Source of the DNA: Caulobacter rhizosphaerae
Lineage (GTDB): Bacteria > Pseudomonadota > Alphaproteobacteria > Caulobacterales > Caulobacteraceae
Direction: 5' to 3'
NCBI RefSeq assembly: GCF_010977555.1
Contig: NZ_CP048815.1
Coordinates: 5,448,501 to 5,512,500, forward strand
Length of the DNA stretch: 64,000 nucleotides
Position 1 is the first letter of the stretch; every line of letters starts with the position of its first letter. The notes beneath the pieces were generated by a model. That model searched no databases and was not told the origin of the DNA. It worked only from the letters and a program-made list of their open reading frames with translations. A program made the translations under genes and the position numbers. Shown here in pieces: positions 19,165-28,359 of this stretch.

Positions 19165-19856
19165 TGGGCCCCGCACGCATCGCCAGGGCCGTTCACGGCC
19201 GGGGGGCGGTCCGCCCCGATCCGGCCTTCGAGATCGCGTTCGCCCAGGATCTGGCGCACCGCTGCGCGCCATCCGAGATCATGGCCCTGTTCCGCCGCTT
19301 CAATCAGGGCGAGGACCATATCGATTTTCTGATGCGGCGAACCTGCGTCCGCGCTCTGGCCAGGCGGTGCGGGTCCGGCCTTCGGATCGAACCGGGCGTC
19401 GGCCTGCGCCATGTCGAGACGTTCGAGATCGGCGATGGCGTGGTGATCGGCGAACAGGTCGTGATCCATGGCCGGTTCGACGGCAGGTGCGAGATCGGGA
19501 GCAAGGTCTGGATCGGCGCTCAGGCCTTTCTCGACGCCCGCGACCTGGTGATCGGCGACAATGTCGGCTGGGCGCCGGGCGCCAAGGTGCTCGGCTCGAA
19601 ACATTCCGGCCTGCCGATCGACGTGCCGATCATAGCGACGGACCTCCTCATCCCGCGGACCGTCGTCGAGGATGACGCGGATATCGGCATGAACGCCATC
19701 CTGCTGCCCGGCGTCACGATCGGCCGCGGGGCGATCGTCGGGGCCGGCGCCGTCGTCACCAAGGACGTGCCGGCCTTCTCGAAGGTGGCGGGCTGTCCGG
19801 CCCAGGTGATCGGCTACCGAGACGGCCGCGAGGTCTTGGCGGAGGCCTCGCAATGA
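19164..19856 (+). CDS. Hexapeptide-repeat acyltransferase
   Basis: A 230-residue acyltransferase. An N-terminal alpha-helical part of about 90 residues is followed by a left-handed beta-helix ([58 protein letters not shown]) of the LbetaH/maltose O-acetyltransferase kind. It presumably acylates a sugar or sugar nucleotide of the polysaccharide. The start overlaps the aminotransferase stop (TGATG) and its stop overlaps the epimerase start (ATGA). It differs from the smaller acetyltransferase at 16509, so the cluster encodes two separate acylation steps. Confidence 0.78.
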   Translation: MGPARIARAVHGRGAVRPDPAFEIAFAQDLAHRCAPSEIMALFRRFNQGEDHIDFLMRRTCVRALARRCGSGLRIEPGVGLRHVETFEIGDGVVIGEQVVIHGRFDGRCEIGSKVWIGAQAFLDARDLVIGDNVGWAPGAKVLGSKHSGLPIDVPIIATDLLIPRTVVEDDADIGMNAILLPGVTIGRGAIVGAGAVVTKDVPAFSKVAGCPAQVIGYRDGREVLAEASQ

Positions 19857-20860
19857 CCCGTCCCCTCTACGACCTGTCGGGCCGTAAGGTGCTCGTCACG
19901 GGCGGCGCCGGTTTCATCGGCAGCCGCACGGTCGATCATCTCCTCATGGCCGGCGCCGGCGAGATCGTCGTGGTCGACGACATGGTGCGCGGCCGGCGCG
20001 ACAATCTCGCCCTTTCGCTCGCGAGCGGCCGCGTTCGCCTGGTGCAGGGCGACATCTGCGATCGCGCGCTGATGAACGATCTGGTGAGCGGGTCGGACAC
20101 CGTTTTCCATCTGGCCGCGCTGCGCATCACCCAATGCGCGGCCGAGCCGCGCCGCGCCATCGAGGTGATGGTCAACGCCACCTACGACCTCCTGGAAGCG
20201 TGCGTCGAGGCGAAGGTGCGGAAGGTCGTCATGGCCTCGTCGGCGTCGATCTATGGCATGGCCTCGTCGTTCCCCACCCGCGAGGACCACAACCCTTACG
20301 CCAACCGCACGCTCTACGGCGCGGCGAAGACCTTCGGCGAAGGCCTGCTGCGGACCTTCAACGACATGCACGGGCTGGACTATGTCGCGATGCGCTATTT
20401 CAACGCCTATGGCCCGCGCATGGACGTCCATGGCCGCTACACCGAAGTGCTGATCCGATGGATGGAGCGCATCGACGCAGGGCTGCCGCCGATCGTCTTC
20501 GGCGCCGGCGATCAGACCATGGACATGGTGCATGTGGACGACATCGCCCGCGCCAACCTGCTCGCGGCGCGCGCGCCGGCGAGCGACATCGTGCTCAACA
20601 TCGGCAGCGGGGAGGAAACCAGCCTGGCCCGTCTGGCGGAGCTGACCACCCAGGCGATGGGCGGCAAGGGCTTGATGCTGGTGCATGAACAGGAGCGCGC
20701 CGTGAACCCGGTGCCCAAGCGTCTCGCGGACATTTCCCTGGCCATGGAGCGGATCGGCTTCGCGCCGAAGGTCTCCCTCGAGGATGGTCTACGCGGCCTG
20801 GTCGCCTGGTGGCGGACGGAAAAGTCCAAGGCCGCGGCCACGAAAGGAGAGGTGGCATGA
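19853..20860 (+). CDS. NAD-dependent epimerase/dehydratase (SDR)
   Basis: A 335-residue extended short-chain dehydrogenase/reductase. [17 protein letters not shown] is the NAD-binding glycine motif, ASSASIYG and [14 protein letters not shown] give the catalytic serine and the YxxxK pair, and [11 protein letters not shown] is typical of UDP-glucose 4-epimerase-like enzymes. It probably makes or modifies the sugar used by the second aminotransferase encoded next. It is distinct from the GalE-like gene at 31538. Start and stop both overlap neighbouring genes. Confidence 0.83.
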   Translation: MTRPLYDLSGRKVLVTGGAGFIGSRTVDHLLMAGAGEIVVVDDMVRGRRDNLALSLASGRVRLVQGDICDRALMNDLVSGSDTVFHLAALRITQCAAEPRRAIEVMVNATYDLLEACVEAKVRKVVMASSASIYGMASSFPTREDHNPYANRTLYGAAKTFGEGLLRTFNDMHGLDYVAMRYFNAYGPRMDVHGRYTEVLIRWMERIDAGLPPIVFGAGDQTMDMVHVDDIARANLLAARAPASDIVLNIGSGEETSLARLAELTTQAMGGKGLMLVHEQERAVNPVPKRLADISLAMERIGFAPKVSLEDGLRGLVAWWRTEKSKAAATKGEVA

Positions 20861-22029
20861 TCCCGATCACGAAACCCCTGCTCGACGAATCCGAGGCCCA
20901 GGCCGCGGCCCAGGCCGTCCTGTCCGGCTGGCTCAGCCAGGGCGCGCAGGTCGCCGCCTTCGAGGCCGAGTTCGCACAGCGGGTGAGGGCGCCCTACGCC
21001 TGCGCGGTCTCGAACTGCACGACGGCGCTTCATCTGGCGCTGCTGGTCGCCGGCGTCGGCCCCGGGGATGAGGTCGTCACCGTCAGTCACAGCTTCATCG
21101 CCACCGCCAACGTGGTGCGGCAATGCGGCGCCACGCCCGTGTTCGTCGACATCGATCCCGCCACATACAATCTGGACCCTGAACTGCTCGCCGCCGCCAT
21201 CAGCGTGCGGAGCAAGGCCATCCTCTGCGTGCATCAGGTCGGCCTGCCCTGCGACCTCCGGCGCATCCTGTCGATCGCGGGCGCGCATGGCCTGGCGGTC
21301 ATCGAGGATGCGGCCTGCGCCATCGGCTCGGACATCCGCCTCGACGGAGCCTGGGCGCCGATCGGCGCGCCGCACGGCGACGTCGCCTGTTTTTCCTTCC
21401 ATCCGCGCAAGGTGATCACGACCGGCGAAGGCGGCATGCTGACGACCCGGCACGCCGACTGGGATCGCCAGTTCCGGCTGTTGCGCCAGCACGGGATGAG
21501 CGTGCCCGATACAGCGCGCCATCACGCCAGCGATGTCGTGTTCGAGGAATACCCGGTCAGCGGGTTCAACTACCGAATGACCGACCTCCAGGCCGCGATC
21601 GGCCGTCGGCAGCTTGAACGTCTGCCGGACATCGTGACGCGCCGCAGGGCGCTCGCCGCCGCCTACGACCGCATGCTGGCCGAAGTTCCGGGCGTGAGGA
21701 TTCCGTGCGAGCCGGCCTGGGCGCGCGGCAACTGGCAGAGCTACTGCGTCCGCCTTCCCGACGGCGTGGACCAGCAGCGGATCATGCAATCGATGCTGGA
21801 CGGCGGGGTGGCCACCCGGCGCGGCGTCATGTGCTCGCACCTGGAGGCGCCCTATGCGGGGATGGGCGTCGGATCGCTGCCCCATTCCGAACAGGCGCAT
21901 CGCCGCTGCATCCTGCTGCCCCTCTATCCGCAGATGACGCAAGGCGACCAGCACGAGGTCGTGGACGCTCTGCGCCTCGCCCTGGTCGCCGAACGCTGGG
22001 CGGCCAGCGCGCCGCGCGAAGTGGCCTGA
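20857..22029 (+). CDS. Second DegT/DnrJ/EryC1 sugar aminotransferase
   Basis: A 390-residue PLP-dependent sugar aminotransferase. SNCTTALHLALLVAGVGPGDEV, VIEDAACAIGSDI and the lysine-containing FSFHPRKVITTGEGGML (lysine near residue 185) identify it. It is clearly different in sequence from the aminotransferase at 18040, so two amino sugars, or one diamino sugar, can be expected. The AAAGGAGAGG upstream of the ATG at 20857 is the strongest ribosome-binding site of the operon. A 36-bp gap separates it from the ABC permease gene. Confidence 0.84.
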   Translation: MIPITKPLLDESEAQAAAQAVLSGWLSQGAQVAAFEAEFAQRVRAPYACAVSNCTTALHLALLVAGVGPGDEVVTVSHSFIATANVVRQCGATPVFVDIDPATYNLDPELLAAAISVRSKAILCVHQVGLPCDLRRILSIAGAHGLAVIEDAACAIGSDIRLDGAWAPIGAPHGDVACFSFHPRKVITTGEGGMLTTRHADWDRQFRLLRQHGMSVPDTARHHASDVVFEEYPVSGFNYRMTDLQAAIGRRQLERLPDIVTRRRALAAAYDRMLAEVPGVRIPCEPAWARGNWQSYCVRLPDGVDQQRIMQSMLDGGVATRRGVMCSHLEAPYAGMGVGSLPHSEQAHRRCILLPLYPQMTQGDQHEVVDALRLALVAERWAASAPREVA

Positions 22030-22065
22030 GATGACGTGCGCGCTTCCCGTCGACTGGACCTTCCG

Positions 22066-22914
22066 ATGACCGCCGCGACCTTGCCCAAGCCCGATCACCG
22101 GTCCATCGACATCCGCCCGGGCAGAGCCCTGGGCAAGCTGGAGCTGGGGGAGCTCTGGCGGTACCGCGAGCTGCTCTATTTCCTCATCCTGAGAGAACTC
22201 AAGATCCGGTACCGGCAAGCGGCGATCGGCGCCGCATGGGCATTGATCCAGCCCATCATGACCGTGGCGATCTTCAGCGTGGTGTTCGGCCATTTCGCGA
22301 AGATGCCGTCGGGCGGCGTGCCCTATCCGATTTTCGCCTTCACCGCCGTCCTGCCCTGGATGTACTTCGCCGAGGCCGTTCGCCGTGGTTCGACCGGTCT
22401 GGTCGCCGATTCCGATTTGATCCGCAAGATCTACTTCCCCCGGTTGCTTGTTCCGCTCGCCATGGTGGCCGCGCCGCTGATCGATTTCGCCGCGGGATTT
22501 GTTGTGCTCCTGGTGATACTTGCCTTCTACCAAGTGCCAATCACCCTATACATTCTTCTCTTGCCATTATTTCTTCTGGTGGCCCTCAGCCTCTCGCTGT
22601 CCGTGGCGCTTTGGCTTGGACCTTTGAGCGTTCGGTTTCGCGATGTCATGCATGCGCTGCCGTTCGCCATCCAGGTCTGGATGTATGCGTCGCCCATTGC
22701 CTATCCGATGGCCATCGTTCCCGAGCGCTGGCGGCTTCTCTACAGCCTCAACCCGATGGTCGGGGTGATCGAAGGCTTCCGCTGGGTGCTCCTGCGTGAC
22801 GGCCACCCGGATTTCAGAGCGATCGCCATCAGCTGCGTGATCATCTCGGCCTGCCTGGTGGGCGGCTTGGTCTACTTCAAGAAGATGGAGCGCTCCTTTG
22901 CGGACGTCATCTGA
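22066..22914 (+). CDS. ABC-2 type polysaccharide export permease (Wzm-like)
   Basis: A 282-residue inner-membrane permease with six predicted membrane segments (for example GAAWALIQPIMTVAIFSVVF, LIDFAAGFVVLLVILAF, LLPLFLLVALSLSLSVALWL). RELKIRYRQAAIGAAWALIQP and LNPMVGVIEGFRWVLL are hallmarks of the TagG/Wzm/KpsM-type exporters that move lipid-linked glycan chains. ATG at 22066 is chosen; GTG at 22036 is an alternative. Its 3' end overlaps the ATPase gene by 17 bp, so the two proteins are made together. GC falls noticeably around 22500-22620. Confidence 0.86.
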   Translation: MTAATLPKPDHRSIDIRPGRALGKLELGELWRYRELLYFLILRELKIRYRQAAIGAAWALIQPIMTVAIFSVVFGHFAKMPSGGVPYPIFAFTAVLPWMYFAEAVRRGSTGLVADSDLIRKIYFPRLLVPLAMVAAPLIDFAAGFVVLLVILAFYQVPITLYILLLPLFLLVALSLSLSVALWLGPLSVRFRDVMHALPFAIQVWMYASPIAYPMAIVPERWRLLYSLNPMVGVIEGFRWVLLRDGHPDFRAIAISCVIISACLVGGLVYFKKMERSFADVI

Positions 22915-24187
22915 TCCGGCGGATTCGATCGCCATCGAGGCGCGGGGACTTGGCAAGAAATATCGGCTCCAGGGTCGCGGCCGGCGGCACGACACGGTTC
23001 GTGACATCCTGGCCTCCGCCTTCACCGCCGCGCTCAAGGGCGGGCGTGAGCCCAACCGCCCCGCCGAGAGCTTCTGGGCGCTGAAGGACGTCTCGTTCCA
23101 GATCCGGCACGGCGAGAATGTCGGCGTTCTCGGCCTCAACGGCGCGGGCAAGAGCACCTTGCTGAAGGTGCTTTCGAGGGTGACGGCCCCGACCACGGGA
23201 CAGGCCCGCATCCATGGCCGCCTGGGGTCGCTGCTCGAGGTCGGCACGGGCTTTCATGGCGAGCTGACCGGGCGCGAGAACATTTTTCTCTACGGCGCGA
23301 TCCTCGGCATGAAGAAATCCGAGACGGAGCGGAAGTTCGAGGAGATCGTCGCCTTCGCCGAACTCGACGAGTTCATCAACATGCCGGTGAAACGCTATTC
23401 GAGCGGCATGTACGTTCGCCTGGCGTTCGCCGTCGCCGCCCACCTGGAACCGGACATTCTGCTACTGGACGAGGTCCTGTCGGTCGGAGACCTGCCCTTC
23501 CAGCGAAAGTGCATGGAGTTCGCGCGGAACCTGCAGAAGCGGCGCGCGACGATCATTCTGGTGTCCCACAACATGTTCAGTATCAAGAACATGTGCGACC
23601 GGGTCATCTACCTTCGTGGCGGGCGCGTTCAATTCGACGGTCCGACGGAAAAAGGCGTCGAACTCTACGAGGCCGATTGCCGGCTCAGCGCGGTGCCCTG
23701 GGCGAGCCACGAGGCCGCCGACTGGCCGATCGCCATCACCGATGTCAGGGTGATGGACGAGGCCCATGCGCCAAGGGCCATATTCGATCACGGCGAAAGA
23801 ATGCGGGTGCGGGTCGACTACACCACGACCCGGTTCGTGGACGCCCCTAATTTCGTGATTTCGATCATGCGGTCGGACGGCGTCGCCTGCTGCTGCTACA
23901 GCACCGAGCTGGACGGGATTGTCGTCACCCCCTCGTCGGGGCGTGGCGCGATCGAGTTGCTCACGCCGCCGCTCGCCCTGATCTCCGAGCACTACAGGAT
24001 CGAGATCCTCGTGCGCGAAAAGGGCTTCCAGAAGCTGATCTGCGCCCAGGGCGGTGGCTCCTTCCACGTAAGGCACCCGATGCTGGACACGCACTTTGGC
24101 GTGTTCCACGAGCCTGGAGCGTGGGAACAGGAAGACGGCCGGCGGCCGGCGACCCTCCGGACCATCGCCATGGGGGCGGGGTCGTGA
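22898..24187 (+). CDS. ABC transporter ATPase with C-terminal glycan-binding domain (Wzt-like)
   Basis: A 429-residue protein. The ATPase domain covers roughly residues 10-255: Walker A GLNGAGKST, signature YSSGMYVRLAFAVA, Walker B DILLLDEVLSVGD and the switch histidine in ILVSHNM. The remaining 170 residues resemble the beta-sandwich Wzt C-terminal domain that recognises the modified non-reducing end of an O-antigen-type chain, which would couple chain termination to export. TTG at 22898 has GGAG eight bases upstream and lies inside the permease gene. The stop overlaps the start of the next glycosyltransferase. Confidence 0.87.
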   Translation: MRTSSDPADSIAIEARGLGKKYRLQGRGRRHDTVRDILASAFTAALKGGREPNRPAESFWALKDVSFQIRHGENVGVLGLNGAGKSTLLKVLSRVTAPTTGQARIHGRLGSLLEVGTGFHGELTGRENIFLYGAILGMKKSETERKFEEIVAFAELDEFINMPVKRYSSGMYVRLAFAVAAHLEPDILLLDEVLSVGDLPFQRKCMEFARNLQKRRATIILVSHNMFSIKNMCDRVIYLRGGRVQFDGPTEKGVELYEADCRLSAVPWASHEAADWPIAITDVRVMDEAHAPRAIFDHGERMRVRVDYTTTRFVDAPNFVISIMRSDGVACCCYSTELDGIVVTPSSGRGAIELLTPPLALISEHYRIEILVREKGFQKLICAQGGGSFHVRHPMLDTHFGVFHEPGAWEQEDGRRPATLRTIAMGAGS

Positions 24188-25179
24188 AACCGGCCGGCGT
24201 CGACGTCATCGTTCCCTGCTACAACTATGGCCGTTACCTGCGGCGGTGCGTGGCGAGCGTTCTGCGGGAAACGCGAATTCCGATCCGCGTTCTGATCATC
24301 GACGACGCCTCGAGCGACGGTTCGGCGGCGCAGGCCCGCGAGATCGCCGCGGAGGATGACCGGGTCGAGGTCATCGCCCATCGCGTGAACCAGGGCCACA
24401 TAGCCACTTTCAACGAAGGCCTCGGCTGGGTGCGGGCGGACTATCTGCTGCTCCTCTCAGCCGACGACTTGGTCGCGCCCGGGGCGCTGGCGCGGGCGGT
24501 CGGGCTGATGGAAAGCCATCCGGACGTCGCCTTCGTGCACGGCCGCGCCATCCGATTCTCGCAAGAGGATGAACTCGATCCGTTCCCCGAAAGCGTTGAC
24601 GCCGACGGCGGGGCGATCCTCAGGGGCGTCGACTTCATCGGCGACCTATGCGCCCGCCCGATCAACCTGGTCGAGACCGCCACCGTGGTCGTGCGCAGCA
24701 GCATCCAGAAGCGGATCGGCGGCTACCGCCCCCATTTGTTGCATTCGGGCGATCTCGAGATGTGGTTGCGCTGCGCCGCCCACGGAAGCGTCGGCGTGAT
24801 CGGCGCGGTCCAGGGCTATGTCCGCCTGCACGCCAACAATATGCGCGACAGGTACAAGGGCCCGGCGGATTACCAGCAGCGATACGAGGCCTTCGTTGAT
24901 TTCTTCGACCACAACTCGGCGGTGGTCGCCAATGCCCCGCAACTGAAACGTCAGGCCCTGAGGGCGCTTGCCCGTCAACTGGTGGGCGACGCTTCGAACG
25001 CCCTCGACAATGGGCGGCGCCACGCGTGGATGACCGCGCGGGCGCGGGAGATCTGGCCTGGGGTTCGCTGGACGAGATCCTATTGGAGGCTGGCCCTCAA
25101 GGGGATCGTCGCGCCCCTTCTGGCGCGCGGGTGGTGGAAGGGGGCGCCGAAGCCCGCGGATACGGGGCCAACGCCGTGA
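24184..25179 (+). CDS. Glycosyltransferase family 2
   Basis: A 331-residue GT-A glycosyltransferase. VDVIVPCYNYGRYLRRCVAS, IIDDASSDGSAAQ, and the LSADD motif (metal site) near residue 95 are typical of the family. HLLHSGDLEMWLRCA is the likely catalytic-base region. GTG at 24184 overlaps the stop of the Wzt-like gene and its own stop overlaps the following GTG, so it belongs to the coupled operon. Donor and acceptor unknown. Confidence 0.84.
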   Translation: MKPAGVDVIVPCYNYGRYLRRCVASVLRETRIPIRVLIIDDASSDGSAAQAREIAAEDDRVEVIAHRVNQGHIATFNEGLGWVRADYLLLLSADDLVAPGALARAVGLMESHPDVAFVHGRAIRFSQEDELDPFPESVDADGGAILRGVDFIGDLCARPINLVETATVVVRSSIQKRIGGYRPHLLHSGDLEMWLRCAAHGSVGVIGAVQGYVRLHANNMRDRYKGPADYQQRYEAFVDFFDHNSAVVANAPQLKRQALRALARQLVGDASNALDNGRRHAWMTARAREIWPGVRWTRSYWRLALKGIVAPLLARGWWKGAPKPADTGPTP

Positions 25180-26222
25180 ACGCCGCTCCGAACGAGACGT
25201 CCCCGCCGCTCGCGGGGCGCACGCCCGGCGAACAGGCCCGGGCGGCGGACAGGACGATCACGGTCCTGTTCTGCTGCGACCCCGGTTACTACCAGCACCT
25301 GGCCGTCGCCCTGGTTTCATTGCTGCTGAACAACGCGAGCAACTTCCTGGACGTACACCTGATATCGAGCCGCCGGGACTCTGCCCTGGAGTCGAAACTG
25401 ACCGGCTCATTAGGTGGACACGACAACTTTCGACTTCGGGTCCACTACTGGAATAACGATCAACGTCTATACACGTCGCATCACATAACGATGGAAACCT
25501 ATACGAGGCTGTTTGCGGCAACCATACTGGACGACGCCATAGACAAGATCCTTTATCTGGACTCGGACCTGATCGTCGTGGACGACCTGATGAGCTTATG
25601 GCGAACGGACATTCGGGATTACGTCCTGGCCGCCGTTCCAGATCCCTTCGGCCTGTGGCGCCGGGAGACTCTGGGCATGCCCCGCGAGGGTCCCTACGTG
25701 AACGCCGGCGTCCTCCTGCTGAACCTGGCCCGGTGGCGCTCCGAGGATCTGACAAGGCGGCTCGCCGATTTCATCGCGCGAGAAGGCGATAATCTCGTCT
25801 TCCATGATCAGGACGCGATCAACGCGATCCTGCATGCCGCGACCAAGGTCCTGCCTTACCGCTGGAACCTCCAGGCCAGGATGCTTCGCCCCCGCCGGCT
25901 GACGTCGCTCGCCGATCATGCCGCGATCCAGCGGGCCGCGCAGTCGCCGGCGATCATTCACTACACGTCGGCGCGGAAGCCCTGGCTGTTCGTGGCGGCG
26001 ACGCCGGGGAAGCAGCTTTACCGCCACTATCTTCGCCTCACCGCGTGGCGCACGGCCAGGCCGATCGGCAGGAGCTGGTCGCGTCTGCCGGAATACCTGG
26101 CCAATCACGCCCTGGACCTTCTCGGATCCGACTATACGTGGGAGCGGGTTTTGCGAAGCACCACCGTCGGCCGCATCATCGACAGGTCCGCCCGCCTGCT
26201 CGCGACGGGCCGAGCTCACTAG
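25176..26222 (+). CDS. Glycosyltransferase family 8
   Basis: A 348-residue glycosyltransferase of the GT8 (glycogenin/LPS galactosyl- or glucosyltransferase) type. ITVLFCCDPGYYQHLAVALVS begins the fold, KILYLDSDLIVVDDL near residues 126-137 contains the DxD metal motif, and YVNAGVLLLNLARWR and HDQDAINAIL are classical GT8 blocks. The stretch 25360-25560 is lower in GC than the surrounding genes. It is the last clearly coupled gene of the operon that starts at 12806; a 129-bp gap follows. Confidence 0.85.
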   Translation: MNAAPNETSPPLAGRTPGEQARAADRTITVLFCCDPGYYQHLAVALVSLLLNNASNFLDVHLISSRRDSALESKLTGSLGGHDNFRLRVHYWNNDQRLYTSHHITMETYTRLFAATILDDAIDKILYLDSDLIVVDDLMSLWRTDIRDYVLAAVPDPFGLWRRETLGMPREGPYVNAGVLLLNLARWRSEDLTRRLADFIAREGDNLVFHDQDAINAILHAATKVLPYRWNLQARMLRPRRLTSLADHAAIQRAAQSPAIIHYTSARKPWLFVAATPGKQLYRHYLRLTAWRTARPIGRSWSRLPEYLANHALDLLGSDYTWERVLRSTTVGRIIDRSARLLATGRAH

Positions 26223-26351
26223 AGCCCCAACCTGTCAAATGACCCGGCCGCCGCGGCCGCCGGGCGCCACGCTGGCCTGAGCGCCCCCGCCTGGGCGTAG
26301 CGCCGCCAAGCCTGTTGTCGCGCTGGCGTTGTCGGGAGCGTCGGATCAGAC

Positions 26352-28352
26352 ATGCGTTGGGTTTTGCTCGTCATCCTTCTGTTGGGGTTCGCGCCCTGCG
26401 CGCCCGCCGCGGCCCAGCCGTTCAAGGGCGAAGCCGCGAGATTTCGCATCACGAACGACGCCGACAGCGCCACCACCAGGCGGATCGTCTCTTTCGGCCA
26501 AGTCTTCCGGCGCGGCCAGGTGAGAGCGAGTTCGCGCCTGACGGTCAAGCTGGGAGGCGCGATCGCGCGGTCGCAGATGGACGCCAAGGCCTTGTACCCC
26601 GACGGCTCCGTGCGCCACGCGATCATCACCATCCAGGCGCCGGGCATGGCGGGAGGCGGGACGCTCGACGGCGTCATCGCAACAGCGGCCGACGGCCTGT
26701 CGCCGGCGGTGGCGGCCCCTCCGCGGCCAGTGCCGAACGTCCAGCTGGCGTTGACCTTCCATCCTCGCCCCGATCGGGTCGAGACCTTCAACATCGATCT
26801 GCGGAACCTCGCACAAGCCGCTGGCGGCGGTGGCGCGAGGCCTTGGCTCAACGGTCCGCTGGTGCTGGAAAGACGCTACGCCTCCGAGCGCATGCACGGC
26901 GTCCAGGTGGTGTTCGACGTGTGGACCCCGGCGGTGGGCGCGCCCCGCGTGGATGTGATCTTCCACAACGACATCGCGCAGAACCCGGACATTTCGACCC
27001 AGGTCTATGATGCGAGGCTGAGTATTGATGGGACGCTGGCCTACCGGGTCCAGGGCGTCGCGCACTATCCCTATGCGACCTGGCACAAGGTGATCTGCGC
27101 CGACAAAGCGCCGCCGCCGCGGGTCACGCTGGACCTCGAACTGCTGATCGCCACCGGCGCCGTGCCGCGCTATGCCCGTTTCCAACCGGATCGGAGCGCC
27201 ACCGACGCCGTTCACAAGTTGGCGACCCGCAACGATCGGCCGCTCGGGTCGGCGAGCGTCACGCCCTACATGCCCGCCACCGGAGGACGTTCGGACATCG
27301 GGCCGCTGCCCGCCTGGGCGGTGTTCTACCTCCTCGATCCGTCGCGGGAGAACCAGGAAACGCTTCTGGCCAACGCCGACGCGGCGGGATCCATCCCCTG
27401 GCATGCCCGCGACGTGCGCACCGGCGGCCCGATTGACATCGACCAGCACCCCCTGGTCTGGCTGGACAGGCGCGGCGTCGCGGCGCCGGGCGTGCTGGGC
27501 CGGCGGTACGAGATCCGCGACACGCGCTGGCAGCCCGACGACGCCCATCAACCGTCGCTCACCTACCTGCCCTATCTGCTCACGGGCTCGCAGTACTATC
27601 GCGATGAACTCGCGATGCAGGCGGGCTTCGACCTTCTGTCGATGAATCCGGAGTATCGCGGCCAGGCGGCGGGCATCCTGCTGGGGTCCCAGGTCCGCGC
27701 CGTCGCCTGGTCCCTGCGAACGCTGGCCAACGCGGCCTACATCCTGCCCAGCGACAGCCCCTTGCCGCACTATTTCGAAGCCAAGCTCAAAGGCAATCTG
27801 GACGAGATCGTGCGCCGGTACGTGAAGGGCGACGAACTGGCCGCCGCCGGCGACCTGCGCGGCTACCTGCCGGGCCCCTACGCCCAGGAAGGCGCCACGC
27901 CGCCGTGGCAGAGCGACTACCTGGTGATGGTGCTCGGCTGGATTGACAGCATGGGCTACCCGCAGGCGCGCACGATCATGGCCTGGATGACCAATTTCGT
28001 GGCTGGCCGCTTCACCAACGACAAGCGTGGGTACGACCCGATCTACGGCACCCCGTATTTTCTGTTCGTGGCCGACCCGAAGTCGACGCGCCTGTTCTCG
28101 ACCTGGCCCGAGGCCTTCAAAGCCACGTTCGATCCGGTGCGCCAGCCCGTGACCACACTCGACTATCCAGATTGGGCAGGAGGCTACGCCGCGCTCGCGC
28201 GGGCCTCGCTCGCCTCGATCATCAACGCCACCGGGTCCGCCCAGGCCCGGCAAGCCTACGGCTTCGTGAGGGCCCAGACCCCGCTGATGGACGCCAGCTA
28301 TCCCAAAGAGCCCGCCTTCGCGATCGTTCTCGCCACCCCTGTCCAGGACTAG
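26352..28352 (+). CDS. Large secreted protein with RIFT-barrel-like N-terminus
   Basis: A 666-residue protein with a clear signal peptide (VLLVILLLGFAPCAPAAAQ). The next 120 residues contain IVSFGQVFRRGQV and DAKALYPDGSVRHAIITI, which resemble the N-terminal RIFT-barrel of exo-rhamnogalacturonan-lyase-like (YetA/PL26-type) proteins. The rest is rich in aromatic and helical segments (WQPDDAHQPSLTYLPYLLTG, TPPWQSDYLVMVLGWIDSMG) and could be an alpha/alpha-toroid as in many glycan lyases. A periplasmic polysaccharide-acting enzyme is therefore plausible, but I cannot identify catalytic residues, and a non-catalytic glycan-binding protein is equally possible. It sits between glycosyltransferase genes, eight bases before the next one. 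Confidence 0.7.
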   Translation: MRWVLLVILLLGFAPCAPAAAQPFKGEAARFRITNDADSATTRRIVSFGQVFRRGQVRASSRLTVKLGGAIARSQMDAKALYPDGSVRHAIITIQAPGMAGGGTLDGVIATAADGLSPAVAAPPRPVPNVQLALTFHPRPDRVETFNIDLRNLAQAAGGGGARPWLNGPLVLERRYASERMHGVQVVFDVWTPAVGAPRVDVIFHNDIAQNPDISTQVYDARLSIDGTLAYRVQGVAHYPYATWHKVICADKAPPPRVTLDLELLIATGAVPRYARFQPDRSATDAVHKLATRNDRPLGSASVTPYMPATGGRSDIGPLPAWAVFYLLDPSRENQETLLANADAAGSIPWHARDVRTGGPIDIDQHPLVWLDRRGVAAPGVLGRRYEIRDTRWQPDDAHQPSLTYLPYLLTGSQYYRDELAMQAGFDLLSMNPEYRGQAAGILLGSQVRAVAWSLRTLANAAYILPSDSPLPHYFEAKLKGNLDEIVRRYVKGDELAAAGDLRGYLPGPYAQEGATPPWQSDYLVMVLGWIDSMGYPQARTIMAWMTNFVAGRFTNDKRGYDPIYGTPYFLFVADPKSTRLFSTWPEAFKATFDPVRQPVTTLDYPDWAGGYAALARASLASIINATGSAQARQAYGFVRAQTPLMDASYPKEPAFAIVLATPVQD

Positions 28353-28359
28353 GCCCAGC

